Origin: Sesamum alatum | Lineage: Eukaryota > Streptophyta > Magnoliopsida > Lamiales > Pedaliaceae | Direction: 5' to 3' | Assembly: GCA_034509735.1 (NCBI GenBank) | Contig: JACGWO010000003.1 | Span: 4,216,001 to 4,280,000 of the forward strand | Length of the DNA stretch: 64,000 bases | Shown here: positions 57,542-64,000 of the stretch, piece by piece | Layout: every line of letters starts with the position of its first letter | Position numbering within the stretch: the stretch's first letter is position 1 | Notes under the pieces: model-generated | Told to the model about the DNA's origin: nothing | Seen by the model: only the letters and a program-made list of their open reading frames with translations | The model's database searches: none | Translations under genes and position numbers: made by a program

Positions 57542-58832
57542 ATGGATGTGAATTTTTTATGTAGCTAGATCGACGAATATGTGCTAGCTCAACCATAATA
57601 ATTTAGAGTGTTTTACGTTGATTTGAATTCATAGGAGGAAGAAGTTCAAAAATTATGAAGAAGAAATGAGATTTTGGTGGTTGTAATCATCGATTTTCTT
57701 TTGTCACCCCCATCTGTATTGCCTTGCTTGGTAAAAAGCTTTGGTAGATGAAGAACAAGGATGTTTGTAGATGTATTATGTATGGATGAATGATTAAATG
57801 GCCTTCTAGTAATAGCCAATTATGTGATTGTTTGCACTGTGTAATGACTAATTTATGCCATTTGGCTTTGTAGATTGATAGTACTAAGGCAATTTCATGT
57901 TGGCCTTTTATATTGTACACAATTGTTAATTGTATGACGCCAAATTGCATTTTATCCACCTGTGATTTTCTAAAATGGCTAAAGACATCATATGTTTTAA
58001 AAATAGGGTAAAAACTCTCGTATTTGAAAAACCTTGCATGGAACCCATTTCTGTTAGAAACTAAGGAAAGGTGGATTTCACGCAGGTTCAATGGGAAATG
58101 ACATGATTTCATGCGGCGTTTGACCATATTTTGGACTGGAATTGACGATAAAGCCCTTCTGCTTTTATAAGTCCCCCTTGTTTCCTTATGTTTAAAGATG
58201 TTTTTTGTGGGTTGTTTTTTTTTTTTTGCATTTTATTCCTTTCTAAAATAATAATTATGTTTCTATATATAATTATTTAAACATCAAAAATACAAAAAAG
58301 TAAATATTTCTGTTTTATAAAATCAATAATTTAAATTGAAAAATTAAATTAAAACAATGCAATATTAATATACTAAAATTTATTTTTCCAAATTTAAATA
58401 ACTATATGAATATAAATATTAATCAATTATAATAATTATTTATTACTAAATAATTTAATTTATTATTTAGTTTAAATGTATTTAAAAATAATCATACTAT
58501 TTAAAATAAATAATATTTAAATTAAAGTTTTTTTTATATAAGTATAAAAAAATTTTATTTTAAATTTTTTATACAAAGAAAAATTAATTTTATTAATTCA
58601 AATCATTTTTTTATTTTTGAAAATATAAATCAATATTTTTAACTTATTAAAAACTTCAAATAATTTTTTTTAAAAATTGATCTGGGCAATGGCGACGCTC
58701 ATCATCGTCAGCCCAAATCTTCACTGGGCGACTGCAGTCACGATCACCGTCGTCGTCGCCCAAATCTTGCAGCGGTCATGATCCCCCAAGTTGGGGCGAT
58801 AGCAACGTCATCATCATTGTCGCCCCCTGTGA
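57542..58832. repeat. Segmental duplication, copy B (non-coding part)
   Basis: Same orientation copy of 47354-48645. At its end it lacks about 30 bp that in copy A span the LTR start. Nothing coding seen. Confidence 0.88.
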
Positions 58833-59489
58833 GCGCGAACAGAAGTAAGAGATACGGAATTTAACGGTATTTAAACCGCAACTTATCATATAGGGCAGAT
58901 GGACGCCCTTGGGTTCTCAATCGGGCGTTCGATGTAGAATATGATAAAATAAAGCAACTATATCATATAGGGCACATTGACAATCATAATGAGAACTACA
59001 TATAAATAAACGGGGTTACCTTTGTAGTTATCTTTCGTGCACCACTACTAGCGTTGTTCCCTCTCGAATGGATGGCAAACGTTCACCAATATTCAAACGT
59101 ATGAATCCTCTAACGTAGTCCACACCACACCAGGAGAAGTCACGTTTTTTTTTCTTTTGCTAGAGAAAAACGGACCTAAGAAGATGAGATCAAAACAAGG
59201 ATTACACTATCGTATTAGTGTATCCTTCTTAATCTAGATCAAGACAAGTTTAGATTTATCCAAGGATGTCTATATACATTCCAATCATTCCCCATTGATC
59301 TTCAATCAAGCCTACCACTTTATAAGGTATGATTAAATCATACCAAGTAAAGGAGGCTTGATTGAATCATTAATATGATTATTGGAATGTGTCAAGGTTC
59401 ATCCAAGGGATGTCGAGATACATTCCAATCAATCGTCATTAATCTTCAATCAAGCCTACAACTTTATTGGAGTTGATTGGAGTTGATTT
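58833..59489 (-). mobile_element. R1-type LTR, partial (LTR-B), reverse orientation
   Basis: Colinear with LTR-A (gagcgcgaac, then aacggtatttaaa ... caatcaagc), with small deletions. It is cut at 59490 by the 5' LTR of element 3. Confidence 0.85.
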
Positions 59490-61717
59490 TGTTAGAATAG
59501 GTGACCAGAAAGCCAATTGGATTAGCGATTTTGGGTTCTATTTAGTAATCTTTATCAAAGTAATATTGACTCAATTAATATAGTACGTATTCATGCTTGG
59601 CAGTATGTGTTTGTTGTGCTTACTAATTACGTTAAACAATGTTTTAACGTCACAACAAATGCTCAAAGACCAATTGGATAACCCATGTAGTTGGGCTGCG
59701 CATTGGATGGCAGCTATGAAACCAACTTTTGAGGTTTGATCTGAAATGTTCCAAGTCGAGGACCTCAAGACTGAGCATCGAGGGTCCTACAGAGACTTGC
59801 ACTAAGGATTGCATTCATTGGATGTGTGTCGTGTTTCATCGGCGAGAGACATTGGACGTCTATGCAATATTAGTGGGTTTGTTGACAAGGGTGTCAGCTG
59901 ACTGAACTAACAAGCGGGAATCGTCATATGGAAGCCTTGGAGGCTTGGTCGGTATGAGTGGAATTCCCGGCTCCGATAGTTCAAGATTAGTCCTCGGACT
60001 TGAGGAATCATGGCAGTCACATGCATATGAAGGTTGTATCTAGGGTCTGGCAAGAGATGTTCGTATCTGGGATACATTCATGATAAGCCTTATCAAGTGC
60101 AGCCGGAATATGTATAGAGGACGGTGGATTCCAAGATAGGGTCCGTCACCTATCAGTATATGACAGTCGAGTCTCCTATGCACTCTGAGATGGTTTAAGC
60201 TCTTTAAGTCTGTGGCCACAGCGATTGGTCGAGTAGGGAATGGTTTCCTATGTTGATCAATAGAGCAAACGTGTCTTGTGTTATTGAGCATAGTTGTCTA
60301 GTCCAGGATGGGAACCGATGCCAAATTTCATGCCCTAGACTACCGGGAGATGGATGATCGAAGGACCGTACTCGTATGGAACTCGGGAGACTAAAACATT
60401 CATGCGAACATTCACCTAGTCTCTAGTGCCATGGACCGTTGCTAGACGGCCACCCATGGTGACGGGCGTTTTCCGATTAATGATTAATTGAAAAATAATT
60501 AATTAAATTTGATTTAATTGACCAATTGTGTTGGACACAAGCCCAAGTCTAGCTGAGGGTGAACCTAAACAGTCACACACAAATCACTATAGAATTGGTG
60601 GAATTAATTTGGAATTAATTCTAGAAGAAGCGAATAATTTAATTGGATTAAATTAATTCAAGGAGAAAAATAAATGATTGGATCATTTATTGGGAAATCC
60701 ATTTGATGGATGGTCCAAGAATTAATTAATTGCATTAGTTAATTTTTGGACTTAGAACCTTTAAATTAATTGGATTAATTTATCGGGTTTGGATTAATTA
60801 ATTGATTGGATCAATTAATTAGAGTTCGGACTTATGTTTGTTTAATTGGATTCAATAAACTTATGGGCTTCAATTGGATTGAGATAATTGGATTAATTAT
60901 TGCCCATTGGACTTTGTTTGGACTTAATTTAATTAGATTAAATAAAGTCCAAGACTAGTAGTCCTAGTCCATGAAAAAAATTCAATTTATAGCAAGTGAA
61001 GGAAGAATTAAAATCTTCCACATGTGAAGCACATGTGACCAGCCTTTATATGGTTTGGTGGGTGATTTTTATTTGCTAGAACGGTGCATGGTTATGTAGA
61101 GAGTGGTGAGTGTATGTAGGTTGCTTTGGAAGTTAACTATAAAAGTTGAATTTTGAATTCAACAACTCTACATAAACAAAACCATTCACATAACTTGTAT
61201 GGTACTAGTTTTGTACGAATTTTTCCCTTCAAAACTCTCTAAAAATCTCTGAAAAACTCTCCTTCTTGTGTTCATACCTTTTGGAAAGGTTTGAACTAAA
61301 ACATTCCAAAAGCACTAATCAATAGTGTTGTTGTGGAAGTGTTTCTTCTTTACTTCTCTGTTTCTATCTAACAATAGATTAGAGATCTATTTCATAGTGT
61401 GGTGTGGACAAATTAGAGGGATTCTAATTTGGATCCTCAAGTGAACGGAAGGAGAAACGAAAAGGGAACCACGCTAAAAATCAGTTCTACGTGTAGTGAT
61501 CAAAGGTTGGTTTTCTTTATGTTTTTCATGTATCTTTTGTTCATATCCTTTTAGCCACATGTCCAGCATTCTTCTCCTCTTTATTTTATGCTTTGACAAA
61601 CACCGAACGGCTGGGAACTTCAAAGGGAACACCCCTTTGAACCCGTTTAAGATTATACCTTTAAGTTCACATTTTTTACACTTTCGCTGCGTTCCCGGGC
61701 CGTACCCGATTCTTTTA
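59490..61717 (+). repeat. Element 3 5' LTR
   Basis: 2228 bp, TGTTAGAATAGG...TTCTTTTA (final CA mutated to TA). Hairpin block 60429-60459; TATAAAAG in ctataaaag at 61137-61145 is a good TATA candidate. Confidence 0.92.
61137..61145 (+). promoter_or_regulatory. Candidate TATA box of element 3 LTR
   Basis: ctataaaag about 580 bp before the LTR end. This part is missing from the R2 LTR at 224-1812. Confidence 0.55.
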
Positions 61718-61718
61718 A

Positions 61719-61730
61719 TGGTATTAGAGC
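61719..61730 (+). other. Element 3 primer binding site, tRNA-iMet
   Basis: TGGTATTAGAGC, one base different from TGGTATCAGAGC, one base after the LTR end. Confidence 0.9.
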
Positions 61731-63663
61731 CTGGTTCGGTATTGTGGCTATAGGATTGACATGTTATTATATGTTAAGCATGAAGAAACATGTTTAAATT
61801 GCTTTTGGAAATCATGATTTATGGCTTTAAAGCATGATATGTGTAGAAAATATGTGTTAATTTTGCTTTTGAAATTATGGATATCAATGCATTTTTTAGA
61901 ATTTGATTTTCTGTAAATGCATGTTTACATTTCAGTTTTACAGCAGAAATTTAAAATAGAGAGAGAGAGAGAGAGAGAGAAAGTGAAAAACGATGCCGGC
62001 CGCTCGACAGGGGCGCCTGCGAGCACGGGCGGACGTGCACACGCATGCCTACTGCTGCGCGCGGGCGGCCGCACGCTGCTGAGTGTGCGCGCAGGCAGGG
62101 GCGCCTGCGCGCGCACGGCCGTCTGGGACAGCCGGCCGGCAGCATTGTTTTGCGCCGTTTTTTCTGGAAATTTGGATTTTTTCTGATTTCTGCTAGTTTT
62201 CTGAAATTAGTAATTTTGGCATATTTTAATTTTTACTTAAATTGGATTTTTCGAAAATTATTTTTATGCCTTGGATTATTTTTGGAAATGGTTTCGAAAC
62301 AAAAAAATTGTTTGTACATTGGATGTATAGTTGATATCCATACTTTGAATTACATTATTGATATGCTATTTTCTGCATTTTATTATATTTATTGTTTTAG
62401 ATATTGGATATCTATTGATATATACATGGGATGTATTTATTTTTTGGCATGTTTATATTTGATATAAATGTGCTTTATTGTTGTTTATTGGATAAACAAT
62501 AAGGATGATCACTTACCCGTTGACCTATGTATGGTTTATTTTATGTTGGGTGAGGCCTGCGTGCCTCTCTGTTTTTTATTCCTTCTCTATCGTTTTTAGC
62601 CTTGAAATAATACGGCTTGCTTTCTCTCTTTTAATGTACTCCCCCTAACTTCTGATTGGGGTTTCTTTTTAAGTTGTAATGAGAGTAGATTGGTTGTGAG
62701 GTTTTACTTTAATAAATGTTAGCTTCCATGGAGATGAAGGCCCAAAAGAGGTTCGTTGGACAGAGCCCACGACGGAAGGCCCAAGAAGAACAAAGAAGGA
62801 TTTACAAGGCCCCATTAGAATGATAATGGGATGTAAAAATTGTAATAGTGTAGGCCTACCTTAGATTGACCATAGATCTACTGTGGCCTCAGTGGGTCAC
62901 TTAGGAACGGGCTTGTGATCATCCTAACAGGGGCGTGCTGGGCTTGTTTTGCATGTGCTTATGTTGTTAATGCTTTGATGAATGGTGTGTTTGGAATGCA
63001 TCTATTTACATTGAATATTTTAAACTTGAGCATGCAAAATACTAATAATGATGAGGTCTCGGTATTAATAAACTATAACTCTCACTTGGATGGTCCAAGT
63101 AAATATTAAGCCCAAAATGGAATTGAAATCAAATGGTTTGATTATTCCAAGCCTTCCATCCATAGCAATATAGTGAGGAAGCTACTTTCACCCATTCGTG
63201 GTATCACGAGTCGTGGCACATTTGGAATGGAAGAAAGTTGCACTGTTGTTGTGAACGAATGGAATATACTCCTATTTCCCTGTCTCACGAGTCGTGGGGG
63301 AAGATAGTTGAGATATTAATTTGGTTGATGGGTCGGGGCCTAATGCTGAGTAACATGATTCGCTTGGAGTCCTCAGGATCATGTGAAGAAGCAAGGCAAA
63401 ATATCTTGGAGATCTCATTGGATGAAAATGGTATTGGATACCTCCCACAAAGCCTTTCCCATGTGAATCGTAAAATCGGGGCATGGAGAATTGCGTTTGT
63501 GGACTCCAAGCCCACTAGGAAATGGTTTCCCGAAACCCCCACTTGAAAGTGGTGGGCTTTTTGAAGAAATAGTAGGAGGGGTTAATAACTAAAGTCCAAG
63601 TCTTAACTTGAATTCAATATTATAATAATCTACTAAATTTCTTCTTTATATTTTTAAATGTAG
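61731..63663 (+). other. Element 3 untranslated leader
   Basis: (GA)n at 61958-61980, GC-rich island about 61990-62158, and TCACGAGTCGTGG at 63204-63216 and 63285-63297. No conserved frame. The last ~900 bp are clearly homologous to the leaders of elements 1 and 2. Confidence 0.75.
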
Positions 63664-64000
63664 ATGTCTAAGAATCCACTCGCTGTAATTCTTGAGACTA
63701 ATAAATTTGACGGAACAAACTATAATGATTGGCTGCGAAATCTAAGGATTGTCCTCGATTTCGAAGACCAGGCTTACGTTCTGGATAAGCCTCTTACTCG
63801 GATCTTGCCGGAGGAGTCCTCGTCAGAAGAGCGTTTGACGTTCAATGAATGGCAGGAGGACAACCGCAAGGTCTGCAGGATCATACTGACATCCATGACT
63901 AAAGAGATCCAGAAACAGTATGATCGGCTGGATGATGTCAGCTCGATAATGCTCCGCATGAAAAATGTTTATGCGGTACCGGACCCGCATATTAGATATG
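63664..64000 (+). CDS. Element 3 gag, 5' part, open to the window end
   Basis: ATG at 63664 in atgtctaagaatcc, the same start as element 1. 112 codons are open to the end of the window: MSKNPLAVILETNKFDGTNY, DWLRNLRIVLDFEDQAYVLD, QKQYDRLDDVSSIMLRM. This matches copia gag N-terminal sequence of element 1 without gaps, with many conservative changes. No stop or shift appears before the end, in contrast to elements 1 and 2. Whether the rest is intact cannot be seen here. Confidence 0.9.
   Translation, partial: MSKNPLAVILETNKFDGTNYNDWLRNLRIVLDFEDQAYVLDKPLTRILPEESSSEERLTFNEWQEDNRKVCRIILTSMTKEIQKQYDRLDDVSSIMLRMKNVYAVPDPHIRY

Larger units (their letters stand above)
59490..64000 (+). mobile_element. 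R2 copia element 3, 5' part (continues past the window)
   Basis: Complete 5' LTR (59490-61717), PBS, leader with (GA)n, GC-rich island and palindrome pair, and an open gag start. The base run before the LTR is gattt; the matching duplication would lie outside the window. Confidence 0.92.

Noticed and set aside
1..64000. CRISPR arrays, tRNA or rRNA genes, bacterial-type operons
   Set aside because: No regular spacer-repeat arrays with unique spacers; tandem arrays here are minisatellites. No cloverleaf or rRNA sequence seen. The only tRNA-related sequences are primer binding sites.

Overview
The window is repeat-dense plant nuclear DNA, probably eudicot. The evidence is plant-type Ty1/copia retrotransposons primed by initiator tRNA-Met (TGGTATCAGAGC), plant CACTA (En/Spm) transposons with TNP2-like and Ptta/En_Spm-type genes, GT-AG introns, a Harbinger-type Myb gene and a LINE RNase H relic. 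I found no convincing host gene, no rRNA or tRNA gene and no CRISPR array. Nearly every recognisable coding stretch belongs to a transposable element and almost all are broken. I use these names: R1, R2 and R3 are related copia families with long LTRs that start TGTTAGAATAGG; copia-D is an older copia with 0.3-kb LTRs; CACTA-1 and CACTA-2 are two members of one CACTA family.

Layout. 1-4553 is a pile of R2 and R3 LTR and RNase H fragments, followed by a 43-bp tandem array (4555-4995) and AT-rich DNA. 7751-46813 is one large nest. Copia-D (7751-46813) has its 5' LTR broken at an (ATT)n tract by a foldback MITE (7787-30155). That MITE holds CACTA-2 (8200-30141, TSD GAT), which holds a hAT-like element (8314-17846, 8-bp TSD with one mismatch), which holds a PIF/Harbinger-like element (8701-17277, TSD TTA), which holds CACTA-1 (10019-16628, TSD GTA). 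CACTA-2 also took in an R3 solo LTR (26494-28947), itself hit by a LINE fragment. R1 copia element 1 (30247-40112) sits in the same ATT tract. 46814-59489 holds two diverged copies of about 2 kb (from 47354 and from 57542), each ending in a partial R1 LTR, with the reverse-oriented R1 copia element 2 (49681-57541, 5' LTR missing) between them. An R2 copia, element 3, starts at 59490 and runs off the window with an open gag frame.

How it works together. The copia elements encode gag, protease, integrase, RT and RNase H in the usual order. In element 1 the two LTRs are almost identical although its genes are broken, so it was probably copied by proteins supplied in trans. The CACTA elements carry a TNP2-type transposase gene, a second Ptta/En_Spm-type gene, and many GGAACGGT / ACCGTTCC motifs near their ends, the expected layout of a transposase-binding subterminal region. 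The most novel-looking signals are non-coding: a hairpin-forming 31-bp block kept in every R1/R2/R3 LTR that covers it, and a pair of TCACGAGTCGTGG motifs 81-82 bp apart in the leader of all three long copia elements.
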